NCBI GenBank assembly: GCA_910578405.1
Contig: CAJTQO010000014.1
Span: forward strand, 12,795-76,794
Origin: an uncultured Lachnospiraceae bacterium
Lineage (GTDB): Bacteria; Bacillota; Clostridia; Lachnospirales; Lachnospiraceae
Length of the DNA: 64,000 bases
Direction: 5' to 3'
The notes beneath the pieces were generated by a model. That model was not told the origin of the DNA, ran no database searches, and saw only the letters and a list, made by a program, of their open reading frames with translations. Position 1 is the first letter of the stretch; the number at the start of each line of letters is the position of its first letter. This document shows positions 50,848 through 60,869 of the stretch, one piece after another. The translations under genes were made by a program, and so were the position numbers.

Positions 50848-52599
50848 ATGGGAAAGATTTTAAGGAAGTTGAAGGTATTATTGGATAAGAAGCAAAAGCG
50901 GATCATGGTATTTCTTATCTTTGTTATGTTGGTGGGCGCGGCTCTGGAGCTGCTCGGGGTAGGGTTAATCCTGGAGGCGGCGACGGTAATTACGGATCCG
51001 GACATATTGGAAAAAAATGAGATGTTGGCTTCGGTATACAGCGCTTTGGGGATGGAGAGTATGACGCAGTTTTCCATGGTGATGCTGGGGGCTTTGATCC
51101 TGGTATATGCCGTGAAAAATGCGTATTTGTTTTTTCAGAGCAAACTGCAGTTTAGGTTTGTGTACAGCAATCAGTTTGCCACATCCAGGAGAATGATGAT
51201 TAATTTTATGCAGCGGCCTTATGAATATTATTTGAATGCAGATACTTCTGTGATACAAAGGAGCATCACTTCGGATGTAAACAATATGTATGGCTTGATT
51301 TTAAGTTTGCTGCAGTTGGTTAGTGAGATGATTGTGTTTATCTGTCTGACGGTATTTTGCCTGTACCGGGATGTGGTTATGACGGGAACCGTTGCGGCAT
51401 TGCTGATTGTGACGTTGGTGGTAATCAAATGTGTGCTAAAACCGATTATGAGGAAAGCGGGGGAGGAGAACCAGGATTTTTACAGCGGGCTGTATAAATG
51501 GATTGACCAGTCGGTGATGGGCATTAAGGAAATCAAGGTCGCCAACAAAGAGAGTTATTTTATCAATGAATATTGTAAATGCGGCGCAGGGTATGTGAGC
51601 GCGGTGCAGCGGTATAATCTGTACAATGCCACGCCCAGGCTGCTTATCGAGACTGTGGCCATTGCGGGCATGATTCTTTATATGATGCTCCGGCTGGCCT
51701 GGGGGACTCCGGTGGTGGACATTATGCCCCAGCTTATTACGCTGGCGGCGGCGGCAATGCGGCTGATACCAAGCGCAAACCGGATTAATAATTATTTAAC
51801 GTCGATTTCTTATTTTGAGCCGTTTTTTATGGGAGTGACGGACAACCTCCAAGAGGAAATCCGGGATGAGAGCGTCAATTATGACGAAAGGGCGTACCGT
51901 ACAAAGAAGCAGGTGGAGAAGCTTCCAGTGACGAAGGAGATTTTGCTAAAAGGGATTACCTATCGTTATCCGAATTCGGATACGCTTATTTTTGAGCGTA
52001 CGGATATGTGCATTCCGGTGGGGAAGTCGGTGGGAATTGTAGGGACTTCCGGCGCGGGGAAGACTACGGCAGTGGATATTCTGTTGGGGCTGCTGCGTCT
52101 GCAGGAAGGGGAAATACTGGCAGACGGTGTGGAAGTGAGGGAGCATTATGAGTCATGGCTGAAAAACATCGGTTATATTCCCCAGTCTATTTTCATGATT
52201 GATTCCACCATACGGCGGAATGTGGCGTTTGGATGCGCAGAGGATGAAATTGATGATAAGAAAGTATGGATGGCGTTAAAGGAAGCGCAGTTGGATGAAT
52301 TTGTAAAAGGGCTGCCGCAGGGCTTGGATACGGGAATCGGTGAGCGGGGAATCCGCATTTCCGGCGGGCAGAGGCAGAGGATTGGCATTGCAAGGGCATT
52401 GTATGAAGATCCGGAAGTGCTGGTTTTGGATGAAGCCACGTCGGCTTTGGATAACGAAACGGAGGCGGCGATTATGGATTCCATCAACCGTCTGCACGGG
52501 CGCAAGACGCTGATTATCATTGCCCACAGGCTGCAGACGATAGAGAAGTGCGATATGGTATACCGAGTGGAAAACGGACAGGCTGTCAGAGTGCGGTAG
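50848..52599 (+). CDS. ABC exporter (fused permease-ATPase), probable lipid-linked glycan flippase
   Basis: The 583-residue protein has an N-terminal six-helix ABC membrane domain (about 20-330) and a C-terminal nucleotide-binding domain: Walker A GTSGAGKTTAVD (about 399-410), signature ISGGQRQRIGIARAL (about 503), Walker B VLVLDEATSALD (about 523) and the His switch in IIIAHRL. This half-transporter works as a homodimer. With genes for polyprenyl-linked sugars on both sides, a PglK/Wzk-like role flipping lipid-linked oligosaccharides is likely (inference). It has its own promoter at 50746-50775. Confidence 0.88.
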   Translation: MGKILRKLKVLLDKKQKRIMVFLIFVMLVGAALELLGVGLILEAATVITDPDILEKNEMLASVYSALGMESMTQFSMVMLGALILVYAVKNAYLFFQSKLQFRFVYSNQFATSRRMMINFMQRPYEYYLNADTSVIQRSITSDVNNMYGLILSLLQLVSEMIVFICLTVFCLYRDVVMTGTVAALLIVTLVVIKCVLKPIMRKAGEENQDFYSGLYKWIDQSVMGIKEIKVANKESYFINEYCKCGAGYVSAVQRYNLYNATPRLLIETVAIAGMILYMMLRLAWGTPVVDIMPQLITLAAAAMRLIPSANRINNYLTSISYFEPFFMGVTDNLQEEIRDESVNYDERAYRTKKQVEKLPVTKEILLKGITYRYPNSDTLIFERTDMCIPVGKSVGIVGTSGAGKTTAVDILLGLLRLQEGEILADGVEVREHYESWLKNIGYIPQSIFMIDSTIRRNVAFGCAEDEIDDKKVWMALKEAQLDEFVKGLPQGLDTGIGERGIRISGGQRQRIGIARALYEDPEVLVLDEATSALDNETEAAIMDSINRLHGRKTLIIIAHRLQTIEKCDMVYRVENGQAVRVR

Positions 52600-52741
52600 A
52601 GAGGAAAAGGAAAACGGCGGCGCCAATCGGAAGGCTGGCTTGTTAGGTGATGTTATCTGACAGGGAAAATGGCTTGGGAGGGAAGCGGTAAGAAGGGGAA
52701 CCAGGGCATGGATGGCTGGAAAGGAAAAAAGGTGTTATCTT

Positions 52742-53176
52742 ATGATAAAGTTTGCAATAGATATGTATAAGAAGTACGAAGAGGGCGTCAATTACCTGTT
52801 TTTTGGCGGGCTTGCTTTTGTGGTGAATATGGTCGCTTATGCCCTGGCGGCATGGGCATTAGGGGCGGATACGGAGAATGTCCCTATGGTAATGGCGGCG
52901 ACGGCCTTTGCATGGGTGGTGTCTGTGCTGTTTGCGTATTGGACGAACCGCACCTTTGTGTTTAAAAGTAAGACGACAGACAGGGCGGGGGTTTGGAAGG
53001 AATTCGGCGCGTTTGTCAGCGCCAGGGTCGCTACGGGGATTTTGGAGCAGGTGATTGTAGTAGGGATGGTGACGATAAGCATTGACGATATGATTGCGAA
53101 ATTTGTGGGGAATATTGTGGTGATTGTTACAAATTACATTTTTAGCAAGCTGTGGATATTTAAGAAGAAGGGATAG
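52742..53176 (+). CDS. GtrA-family membrane protein (putative polyprenyl-phosphate sugar flippase)
   Basis: The 144-residue protein has four transmembrane segments and GtrA features: YLFFGGLAFVVNMVAYALA, FAYWTNRTFVFKSK and NYIFSKLWIFKKK. GtrA proteins are believed to flip undecaprenyl-phosphate-sugar made by GtrB-type enzymes to the outer face. ATG 52742 is used because AAAAAAGGTG lies 7 bp upstream. GtrB-like enzymes in this window are at 4074, 41080 and 59367, and GT-C candidates lie just downstream. Confidence 0.85.
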   Translation: MIKFAIDMYKKYEEGVNYLFFGGLAFVVNMVAYALAAWALGADTENVPMVMAATAFAWVVSVLFAYWTNRTFVFKSKTTDRAGVWKEFGAFVSARVATGILEQVIVVGMVTISIDDMIAKFVGNIVVIVTNYIFSKLWIFKKKG

Positions 53177-53259
53177 GCGTTTTACAGGATGGGGAACAGG
53201 GGAGCGGATATGGGGGACGGACGCGGGAGCATGGAAAAGTTTGGAGTGGGAGGAGAAGC

Positions 53260-54399
53260 ATGGGGCAGGGGGCGGAGTTTGTGGAAGGGAAGCGCAAGAG
53301 GATGGCAAATTATGAGTTGCTGCGCATTCTTTCTATGCTTATGGTAATTACGCTGCATTATTTGAGCCACACGGGGAGTTTGCTGGAACCGGGGGAGAGG
53401 GCGCAGGGGCGGCAGGCATTGGGGACGTTTCTGGAGTCGTTTTGCATTGTGGCGGTTAATGTGTATGTGTTGGTCAGCGGGTATTTTCTGGCGGAGGCCG
53501 GGTTCCGGTTAAAACGGGTATTTCTGCTGGCCGGGCAGGTGTTATTTTATTCCCTGGCCATTCCGGCAGTGATGTTGGGCGTTGGAGGGTTAGCCGGGGA
53601 TGGGGGGATGTATCAGTGGCTGCCCTATCTGTTTCCTTTGCATACGGAGCATTATTGGTTCGCCACTTCTTATGTGCTGCTGTATTTGTTTACGCCTTTT
53701 TTGAATGTGGCGGTAAAGCGTATGGGGAAGGCGCAGATGCAGATTGGGCTGGCTGGGTTGTTTGTGATGTTCTGCGGGGTGAAAAGCGTCATTCCGGCAG
53801 AGTTTGTGACCGACCGTTTCGGGTATGATTTCGGGTGGTTTTTGTGCGTGTATTTGTTGGGGGCTTATATCAGGCGGTATGGCTGCCCTTTTCTGGATAC
53901 GGCAGGGAAAGCATGGTTATGCTATGTAGTGTGTGGGCTTTTGATTTTCGGGGCAGTGGCATTGGCGTATCTTTTTCATGGGAAAACAGGGGCGCTGGCT
54001 TATGCTATGGAGGCGCCTTTTCATTATAATTTTGTTTTATGCCTGTTGGGGGCAGTGGCTTTGTTTATGGCCTTTGGTTATCTGAAGCTTCCGGCAGGGG
54101 CGGTGACGGAGGGGATTTGCCGGTTATCGGCGTTTACTTTTGGCGTGTATTTGTTCCATGAGCATTTGGCCATCCGCAATGTATGGGTGGGCTGGCTGGA
54201 GGAGTTTCTTGGGCCTGTGGCGGAAACAGGGATTGCCGGGTTTTTGTGGCGTTTGGCGGTTTCTGTTTTGCTGGTGTATGTGGCCGGGACTTTCGTGGAC
54301 GCGGTGCGGCTGAATGTGTTCCGTTTTGCAGGCAGATATTTGGGGCGGACTTGGCTGGCCGGAAAGGTAAGGGAATGGGATAGGATGTTCCTTTCCTGA
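53260..54399 (+). CDS. Acyltransferase family 3 membrane protein
   Basis: The 379-residue protein has about ten transmembrane segments and opens with RMANYELLRILSMLMVITLHYLSH, the acyltransferase-3 signature with the active-site His (LHYL) and Arg. It also has LVSGYFLAEAGFRLKR. These enzymes move acetyl or other acyl groups onto surface sugars (O-acetylation). ATG 53260 has GGGAGGAG upstream; ATG 53302 is an in-frame alternative with poorer spacing. It lies between GtrA and a GT-C-like gene. Confidence 0.87.
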   Translation: MGQGAEFVEGKRKRMANYELLRILSMLMVITLHYLSHTGSLLEPGERAQGRQALGTFLESFCIVAVNVYVLVSGYFLAEAGFRLKRVFLLAGQVLFYSLAIPAVMLGVGGLAGDGGMYQWLPYLFPLHTEHYWFATSYVLLYLFTPFLNVAVKRMGKAQMQIGLAGLFVMFCGVKSVIPAEFVTDRFGYDFGWFLCVYLLGAYIRRYGCPFLDTAGKAWLCYVVCGLLIFGAVALAYLFHGKTGALAYAMEAPFHYNFVLCLLGAVALFMAFGYLKLPAGAVTEGICRLSAFTFGVYLFHEHLAIRNVWVGWLEEFLGPVAETGIAGFLWRLAVSVLLVYVAGTFVDAVRLNVFRFAGRYLGRTWLAGKVREWDRMFLS

Positions 54400-54458
54400 C
54401 GGATTTTAACAGATAAGCAAACGGGGCAGGGCAATTTGGACAGGGGAAGGGAGGCAGG

Positions 54459-56237
54459 ATGCAGGAAATGGTGAAAGGGAAAAGGATTCCATTTGGCGCC
54501 AATGTAGGGAAAATAATATTTCCTGCCGCGCTGTTAGTGTTTCCCCTTCTGTTGATAAACCAGGGGGTGGATATTTCGGATACGACATATTCCCTTGGGT
54601 ATTACCGGTTTATGGAGGAAATGGACGCAACCTGGGTGTTGGCCACTTATCTGGCCAATGTGGCCGGGGCGTTTCTAATGAGGCTCCCTATGGGGAATAC
54701 TTTGTTAGGGATGAATCTGTATACAGGTTTGCTGGCGGCTGGGATTGCCTTGTTGTGCTATGCGGCATTGTCAAAATGGATGCCGTCCTGGATTGCCTTT
54801 TTGGGGGAAATCATTGCGCTTGGGCTTTGCTGGTGTCCTACCACGATTTTATACAACTATTTGACGTATTTGTTATTTGCTGCAGGAAGCCTGCTGCTGT
54901 GCCAGGCGTTGTTTACGGACCGGGGGGTTTATTATGCGCTGGCAGGGGTTTGCCTTGGGTTGAATGTGATGGTGCGTTTTTCCAATCTGGCCGAGGCGGC
55001 TTTGATTTTGGCTGTGTGGTATAAGGGATGGCTGTGCCGGGATAAGGCGGCAGTGACCCTAAAGCGGACAGGATTATGCCTGGCCGGTTATCTGGCTGGA
55101 TTTGGAGGCGTGCTGCTTCTTGTGGGGGCGCAGTATGGGGCAGGGGCTTTTGGCAGTATGGTGGAAAGTCTGTTTGGGATGACAGAGGAGGCTTCGGATT
55201 ATACTTTATGGGGGATGGTTTCCGCTACGGCGGACGCTTATCTGGCCGGGATTCGGTGGATGGCTTATATGGTTCCTTGCCAAGTGGCCGGGACGGTTTT
55301 GTTTATGGTGAAGAAGGGACGGTATGAAAAGGGCAAACGGGTTTTGTACTGCATTGGCATTGCCATATTGCTGCGGTTTTACTGGGGGCAGGGGATGTTT
55401 TCCCTGCGCTATTACAACGAGGGGTGCATTTTCCAATGGATGATGCTGTTCCTTATTGTATCCGCGGGGTGTGCGGCGGCCGGGATTTGCGGGTATTTTT
55501 CACCGGACAGGCGGGAACGGCTGGCGGCGGCGGTGGCGCTTTTGATTCTTCTGTTGACGCCCCTTGGGAGCAATAATTATACTTATCAGAATATGAATAA
55601 TTTATTCCTTGTGGCGCCCTATACGCTTTGGGCCTGTTATCGGCTTTTGCGCAGGACGGGATGGAAAGCGGTGCATTTTCCATGGCAGGCGTTCCTTGTA
55701 TTGATTTTGTGTATGACTTTTATACAGGGGATTGGGTTTGGGTTAAATTATGTGTTCCGGGATGGGATTTATGGGGAAAAGCGGGAGGCAAAGGTGGAAA
55801 ACAGCGTGGTATTAAAGGGGATGTATACAACGCAGGAGAATGCGGAAAGTTTGACAGGGCTGATTGCCTTTTGTGAAGAGAGCGGGGTAACAAAGGAACC
55901 GGTGTTAATCTGGGGGGATGCGCCGGGGCTTAGCTATATTTTGGATGTGCCGTCGGCTATTTTTACCACATGGCCGGAAATACCAAGCAATACGTATGGC
56001 GCCTTGGACCGTGCCTTGATGGAGTTAGAGTGGGAGCCTGCGGTAATCCTGCACCATGAGACGGGCAGATCGGTGGCGGAAGGGGAGAAGGCGGATTTGA
56101 TTTTAGATTATATCGCATCCCATTCGTATATCTGCGTCTATGAAAATAACAATTACCAGGTTTATGCAGGGAAGGGCGCCGGAAAGGAAGCCGGCGGAAA
56201 AACCAAGGAAGGGAAAGGCATGCAGGGAAGGGGATAG
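54459..56237 (+). CDS. GT-C-like polytopic membrane protein
   Basis: The 592-residue protein has about 11 membrane segments. The first is followed by NQGVDISDTTYSLGYYRFM, with an acidic D-x-x-D motif in the first outside loop, as in GT-C glycosyltransferases that use polyprenyl-phosphate sugars. A soluble domain (about 440-560) follows. The last 25 residues are a Gly/Lys-rich tail. No named family is clear. Its neighbours (GtrA, WecE, GT2) support a role as the transferase of a lipid-linked sugar. Confidence 0.62.
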   Translation: MQEMVKGKRIPFGANVGKIIFPAALLVFPLLLINQGVDISDTTYSLGYYRFMEEMDATWVLATYLANVAGAFLMRLPMGNTLLGMNLYTGLLAAGIALLCYAALSKWMPSWIAFLGEIIALGLCWCPTTILYNYLTYLLFAAGSLLLCQALFTDRGVYYALAGVCLGLNVMVRFSNLAEAALILAVWYKGWLCRDKAAVTLKRTGLCLAGYLAGFGGVLLLVGAQYGAGAFGSMVESLFGMTEEASDYTLWGMVSATADAYLAGIRWMAYMVPCQVAGTVLFMVKKGRYEKGKRVLYCIGIAILLRFYWGQGMFSLRYYNEGCIFQWMMLFLIVSAGCAAAGICGYFSPDRRERLAAAVALLILLLTPLGSNNYTYQNMNNLFLVAPYTLWACYRLLRRTGWKAVHFPWQAFLVLILCMTFIQGIGFGLNYVFRDGIYGEKREAKVENSVVLKGMYTTQENAESLTGLIAFCEESGVTKEPVLIWGDAPGLSYILDVPSAIFTTWPEIPSNTYGALDRALMELEWEPAVILHHETGRSVAEGEKADLILDYIASHSYICVYENNNYQVYAGKGAGKEAGGKTKEGKGMQGRG

Positions 56238-56285
56238 AAAGGAAGGGCCGGAAGAAAGAACCGGAGCATAGAATAGGAGGAGCTT

Positions 56286-57416
56286 ATGATAACGTTTAAT
56301 GTGCCGCCGTTTACAGGGAAGGAAATGGATTATATCCGTCAGGCTGTGGAGAACCAGAAGATATGTGGGGACGGTGAGTTTACAAAGAAGTGCAATAAGT
56401 GGATGGAAGAGCGGACCGGCACGGCCAAGTGCCTGCTGACCACTTCCTGTACCCATGCAACGGAGCTGACTGCCTTGCTGGCGAATATAGGGGACGGGGA
56501 TGAGGTGATTATGCCTTCCTATACTTTTGTGTCCACGGCTGACGCTTTTGTGCTGCGGGGGGCAAAAGCAGTGTTTGTGGATATCCGGCCGGATACTATG
56601 AATATAGATGAAAACCTGATTGAGGACGCTGTTACGGAGAAAACGAAAGCCATTGCCGTTGTCCATTACGCAGGCGTAGGGTGTGAAATGGACAAAATTA
56701 TGGAGATTGCAAAGCGGCATGGCCTGTATGTGATTGAAGATGCAGCGCAGGGCATTATGGCTTCCTATAAGGGGAAGGCACTTGGGGCAATCGGTGATTT
56801 TGGCTGTTATAGTTTCCATGAGACAAAAAATTATAGTATGGGGGAAGGCGGGGCTTTGCTAATCCAGGATGGGAAATTCATTGAGGATGCGGAGATTTTC
56901 CGTGAAAAGGGAACGGACAGGAGCAAATATTACAGAGGGCAGGTGGACAAGTACCGCTGGCTCAATTACGGTTCTTCGTATTTGCCCAGTGATATGAATG
57001 CGGCATATCTGTATGCGCAGTTGGAAATGGCGGATGAAATCAATGAAAACCGTCTGGCCAGATGGAACCGTTATTGGGAGCGGCTTTTTGGGCTGGCAGA
57101 GGCGGGGAAGATTGCGCTTCCTTCTATCCCGGAAGGATGTACGCATAACGCCCATATGTTTTATATAAAGGCAAAGGATTTGGAAGAGCGGGAGGCGCTG
57201 CGCAAATTCCTTGGAGAAAATGAAATTCACGCCGTATTCCATTATGTGCCGCTGCATTCTGCGCCTGCAGGGATAAAATTCGGGCGTTTTCACGGAGAAG
57301 ACCGGTATACGACAAAGGAAAGCGACCGGCTGCTGCGGCTTCCTATGTTTTATAAGCTGAAAGAGGAAGAAGTGGATTACATTACAGGGAAGGTAAAGGA
57401 GTTTTATGGGGCTTAA
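56286..57416 (+). CDS. wecE: dTDP-4-amino-4,6-dideoxygalactose transaminase, WecE/RffA
   Basis: The 376-residue PLP enzyme matches WecE closely: FNVPPFTGKEMDYIRQAVEN, CGDGEFTKKCNKWMEERTG, VIMPSYTFVSTADAFVLRGA, FVDIRPDTMNIDENLIEDAV, VHYAGVGCEMD, IEDAAQGIMASYKGKALG and SFHETKNYSMGEGG with the Schiff-base Lys near 181. WecE makes dTDP-4-amino-4,6-dideoxy-D-galactose (dTDP-Fuc4N). The wecD-like acetyltransferase needed next may be the N-terminal domain of the fusion at 59367. AGGAGGAGC precedes the ATG. Its end overlaps the next gene by 11 bp. Confidence 0.93.
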   Translation: MITFNVPPFTGKEMDYIRQAVENQKICGDGEFTKKCNKWMEERTGTAKCLLTTSCTHATELTALLANIGDGDEVIMPSYTFVSTADAFVLRGAKAVFVDIRPDTMNIDENLIEDAVTEKTKAIAVVHYAGVGCEMDKIMEIAKRHGLYVIEDAAQGIMASYKGKALGAIGDFGCYSFHETKNYSMGEGGALLIQDGKFIEDAEIFREKGTDRSKYYRGQVDKYRWLNYGSSYLPSDMNAAYLYAQLEMADEINENRLARWNRYWERLFGLAEAGKIALPSIPEGCTHNAHMFYIKAKDLEEREALRKFLGENEIHAVFHYVPLHSAPAGIKFGRFHGEDRYTTKESDRLLRLPMFYKLKEEEVDYITGKVKEFYGA

Positions 57417-59313
57417 GGGCTTTTATAAGCGGCATGAAAATCAAATACTGGCAACGGCTTTGGTGTTGGCGCTGCTGCTTTTCCTTGGGGTGCGGTATGA
57501 TTATTATTATGATTTGAATGACGATGTGACGATGAAAGATTTGCTGTCCGGCGTTTATACCGGAGAGCCGGAGGGGCATAACATACAGATGCTTTATCCG
57601 CTTAGCCTGGTCATTAGCCTGGGATACCGCATTTTTCCAAAGGCTCCTGTGTATGGGATGTTTCTGTGCCTGTGTCAGTATGGATGCATCTGGCTGGCGG
57701 TGGAAAGGAGTCTGCGGTTTGCCAGGGGTACGGGGCATAAAATCGGGATGGCGTTTGCCCAGGGCGTGGTTTTGTTTGCGTTGCTGCTGTCCCATCTTAT
57801 CTTTGTGCAGTATACGTTTGTGAGTGCAATGCTGGCAGGGACAGCGGCTTTTTTGTTTATTACGTCTGAGGAAGCCAGGGGAAGGGATTTTGTGCAAAAA
57901 AACATCCCTGCCATTTTGCTTGCCCTGCTGGCTTATCTGCTTCGGACGGAGATGCTTCTTTTGCTGCTGCCTTTGATATGCGTGGCGGGAATGTACCGCT
58001 GGTCGTTGGAACAGGAGATTTTCACAAGGGATAACGCAGTGAAGTATCTGGCTGTGTTTGGCGGGCTTTTGTTTGGGATGGCGGTTAGCTTTGGGGTCAA
58101 CCAGGCAGCGTTTGGCAGCGCGGAATGGAAAGCGTATGCGGAATTTTTCAACAGCAGGACAGAGCTGTATGATTTTCGCGGAATCCCGCCTTATGAGGGG
58201 AATGAAGAACTGTACGCAGGGCTTGGCCTGACGGAACATGAGCAGGCGCTGCTGTTGGAGGAGTATAATTTCGGGCTGGAGGACGGATTGGACGCGGAGG
58301 ATTTGGACCGGATATCGGATTACCAGGCAGCGGCCCAAAGGGGGGAGCGGCCCTTTTTTGCGTTGTTGAAGGAGAAATTAAAAGGGTATGTTTACCGGAG
58401 CGTCCATAGGGGGGCGGAAGGGACAGCGGTTTTGGTTGACTATCCATGGAATTATCTGGTAATGGCTTGGTATGGCTTGGTATGCCTGGCTATGCTGTTA
58501 AATGGTATGGCTGCAGGCAAAAGGGGGAAAGAAGGAAGCGGACATTGGGAGTTTGCAGCCGGGATTGGGAAACTGGCTTTCCTTTACTGCGTCAGGACTG
58601 CTTTGTGGATGTTTATATTAATAAGGGGAAGGGAGCCTGTGAGGATTATTCACTCCTTATATTGGATGGAACGCTGCATCCTGGCGGCTATGTTTTTTAT
58701 GGAGTTGGACAGGATGCGCCGGGAGAGGAAGGGCGTTTTGCCTGTTTTTGCGCAGGGGAAGGGGCCGGAGGGCTTTGCGCCGTGGAAAAAAGAGGCGTTG
58801 GGAGGACTGCTTTTGTTGGTGACGGTTTTGGCCGGAACCGTGGAGGCGGGAAGAAGTCTGGCCGCCGCCGACAAGGAATGCCAGGCAAGGGCTGTGGCGG
58901 ATATGGTGGATAAGGGGATGAAAGGGTATTGCAGGGAGCATCCGGGGAATTTTTACTTTTTTGACGTTTATTCGGCGGTTTCTTATCCGCTGGAACCTTA
59001 TCAGGGCACGCCATATGCGGAGAAGATGTTTGCGGAGGTGGATAACCGTTATGGCAATTATGACATTATGGGCGGGTGGCTGGTGAAAAGCCCTTCTTAC
59101 CGGAAGAAATTGCAGGCGTTTGGGATTGGCTCCATGCGGGATGCTTTGTTATATCAGGATAATGTATATATGATGGCGGAACTGCGGAAGGGGACGGAAG
59201 GGTTTGAGGATTATTTTAAGGAGCTGGGGATAGAAGTGGAAGTGGAACTGGTGGATATGGCAGGGGATTTGATTGGGGTGTATAAAATAGAGGGCATTGG
59301 GAAGGGCATTTAG
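57406..59313 (+). CDS. GT-C-like polytopic membrane protein
   Basis: The 635-residue protein has a first membrane segment (about 12-30) followed by YDYYYDLNDDVTMKDLLSGV, an acidic pair in the first outside loop, then about ten further segments and a soluble C-terminal domain from about 500. This is GT-C architecture, similar in layout to the protein at 54459. Its start lies inside wecE (11-bp overlap, AAAGGAG upstream), so the two are translationally coupled. That makes a Fuc4N-related transfer step plausible but unproven. Confidence 0.6.
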   Translation: MGLKGFYKRHENQILATALVLALLLFLGVRYDYYYDLNDDVTMKDLLSGVYTGEPEGHNIQMLYPLSLVISLGYRIFPKAPVYGMFLCLCQYGCIWLAVERSLRFARGTGHKIGMAFAQGVVLFALLLSHLIFVQYTFVSAMLAGTAAFLFITSEEARGRDFVQKNIPAILLALLAYLLRTEMLLLLLPLICVAGMYRWSLEQEIFTRDNAVKYLAVFGGLLFGMAVSFGVNQAAFGSAEWKAYAEFFNSRTELYDFRGIPPYEGNEELYAGLGLTEHEQALLLEEYNFGLEDGLDAEDLDRISDYQAAAQRGERPFFALLKEKLKGYVYRSVHRGAEGTAVLVDYPWNYLVMAWYGLVCLAMLLNGMAAGKRGKEGSGHWEFAAGIGKLAFLYCVRTALWMFILIRGREPVRIIHSLYWMERCILAAMFFMELDRMRRERKGVLPVFAQGKGPEGFAPWKKEALGGLLLLVTVLAGTVEAGRSLAAADKECQARAVADMVDKGMKGYCREHPGNFYFFDVYSAVSYPLEPYQGTPYAEKMFAEVDNRYGNYDIMGGWLVKSPSYRKKLQAFGIGSMRDALLYQDNVYMMAELRKGTEGFEDYFKELGIEVEVELVDMAGDLIGVYKIEGIGKGI

Positions 59314-59366
59314 GGAAACCTATGGAGGATGCGGCAGGGGATAGGATATAGGGCGGAAAGAAAGGC

Positions 59367-60869
59367 GTGGTTGCATATATGCGGAAAATCAGGATAGAAG
59401 GGAAGAAGGTAATTCTCCGGCGGATGGAGCGGACGGATACGGAGCGGATTGTAACGTGGAGGAATAAGGAAAGGGTCAGGGGGCATTTTATTTACCGGGA
59501 GGCGTTTACGCCCAAGGGACATGAGCATTGGATGGAAACCATGGTGGAAACCGGAAGGGCAGAGCAGTGGATTATTTGTGAAAAGAAAGAGATGCGTCCG
59601 GTGGGCAGCGTCTATTTCCGGGATATAGACAGGGAAAAAAAGGAAGCGGAATACGGGATTTTCCTTGGCGAGGACGATGCGGTTGGGAAGGGATATGGGT
59701 CGGAGACTGCCCGCCTGGCGGTGGACTATGCATTTCATGAAATGGGGCTTGCCAGGCTGGTCCTGCGTGTCTTTACGGATAATGAGGCAGCGGTGAAAAG
59801 CTACGAACAGGCGGGGTTTGTGAAAGAATCCGTGCTGCAGGCAGTGGAATGCTCGGATGGCGAGAAGAAGGATATGTTTTTTATGACGCTGGAGAAAGGA
59901 AGGCGCAGGAAAGTAAGCTTTGTAATCCCATGTTACCGTTCGGAAGCCACGCTGCCAAAAGTAGTGGCGGAAATCCAATCTGCGATGAAAGAGCTGGGAA
60001 GGCGGGGGCAAGGCTATAGGTATGAGATTGTATTGGTAAATGACAGTTCGCCGGACGATACGTTTGGGACGATTCGGCGGCTGGCGGAGGAGGACGGGCG
60101 GATTAAGGGAATCAACCTGGCGAAGAATTTCGGGCAGCACGCGGCATTGATGGCAGGGTTCCATTATGTAAGCGGCGATATTGTGGTCTGTCTGGACGAC
60201 GATGGGCAGACGCCTGCCGATGAGGTGGGGAAGCTGCTAAAGGGCATAGAGGAAGGCTCCGATGTGGTTTATGCCAAATATGAGCATAAGAAGCATTCCA
60301 TGTTTCGGAATTTCGGGAGTCGGGTGAATGAAGAAATGGCGAAGGCAATGTTGGGGAAGCCAAGGGATTTGTATGTGTCCAGTTATTTTGCGGCGCGGCG
60401 TTTTGTAGTGGAGGAAATGAAGCGGTATACCAATGCCTACCCTTATGTGATTGGGCTGGTTCTGCGGACGACGAAGCGAATCAGCAATGTGACGGTAAAC
60501 CACCGGGAAAGGGAAGTGGGGACTTCCGGCTATACCTTTGGAAAGCTGTTGGCTTTATGGTTTAATGGTTTTACCGCATTCAGTGTGAAGCCGTTGCGGA
60601 TTGCTATGGTGATTGGGGTAGCCTGTTCCTGCGTGGGGTTTTTATACGGGATTTATACGGTGGTGAAAAAATTTATTAACCCGAATGTGCCTATGGGATT
60701 TAGCTCGCTGATGGCCGCAGTGGTATTTATGGGCGGTATGACGATGGTAATGCTGGGCCTGGTGGGGGAATACGTTGGCAGAATGTACATTTCCATGAAC
60801 AGTTCCCCTCAGTTTGTGGTGCGGGAGATTGTGGGCGAAGGCGCCGGTATGCAGGAGGAGAAGCGGTAG
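59367..60869 (+). CDS. Fusion: GNAT acetyltransferase - DPM1/ArnC-like GT2 glycosyltransferase
   Basis: This 500-residue protein is two enzymes in one chain. Residues 5-175 are a GNAT of the RimJ/WecD-like type: KIRIEGKKVILRRMERTDTE, GIFLGEDDAVGKGYGSETAR (acetyl-CoA loop) and AVKSYEQAGFVKESV. Residues 183-500 are a GT2: VSFVIPCYRSEATLPKVVAE, VNDSSPDDTF, LAKNFGQHAALMAGF, VCLDDDGQTPADE (metal site), then two membrane segments (about 410-430 and 445-470) and GLVGEYVGRMYISMNSSPQF. With WecE upstream I infer acetylation of dTDP-Fuc4N followed by transfer of the sugar to undecaprenyl phosphate. The start may be GTG 59367 or ATG 59379; neither ribosome site is ideal. Confidence 0.85.
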   Translation: MVAYMRKIRIEGKKVILRRMERTDTERIVTWRNKERVRGHFIYREAFTPKGHEHWMETMVETGRAEQWIICEKKEMRPVGSVYFRDIDREKKEAEYGIFLGEDDAVGKGYGSETARLAVDYAFHEMGLARLVLRVFTDNEAAVKSYEQAGFVKESVLQAVECSDGEKKDMFFMTLEKGRRRKVSFVIPCYRSEATLPKVVAEIQSAMKELGRRGQGYRYEIVLVNDSSPDDTFGTIRRLAEEDGRIKGINLAKNFGQHAALMAGFHYVSGDIVVCLDDDGQTPADEVGKLLKGIEEGSDVVYAKYEHKKHSMFRNFGSRVNEEMAKAMLGKPRDLYVSSYFAARRFVVEEMKRYTNAYPYVIGLVLRTTKRISNVTVNHREREVGTSGYTFGKLLALWFNGFTAFSVKPLRIAMVIGVACSCVGFLYGIYTVVKKFINPNVPMGFSSLMAAVVFMGGMTMVMLGLVGEYVGRMYISMNSSPQFVVREIVGEGAGMQEEKR

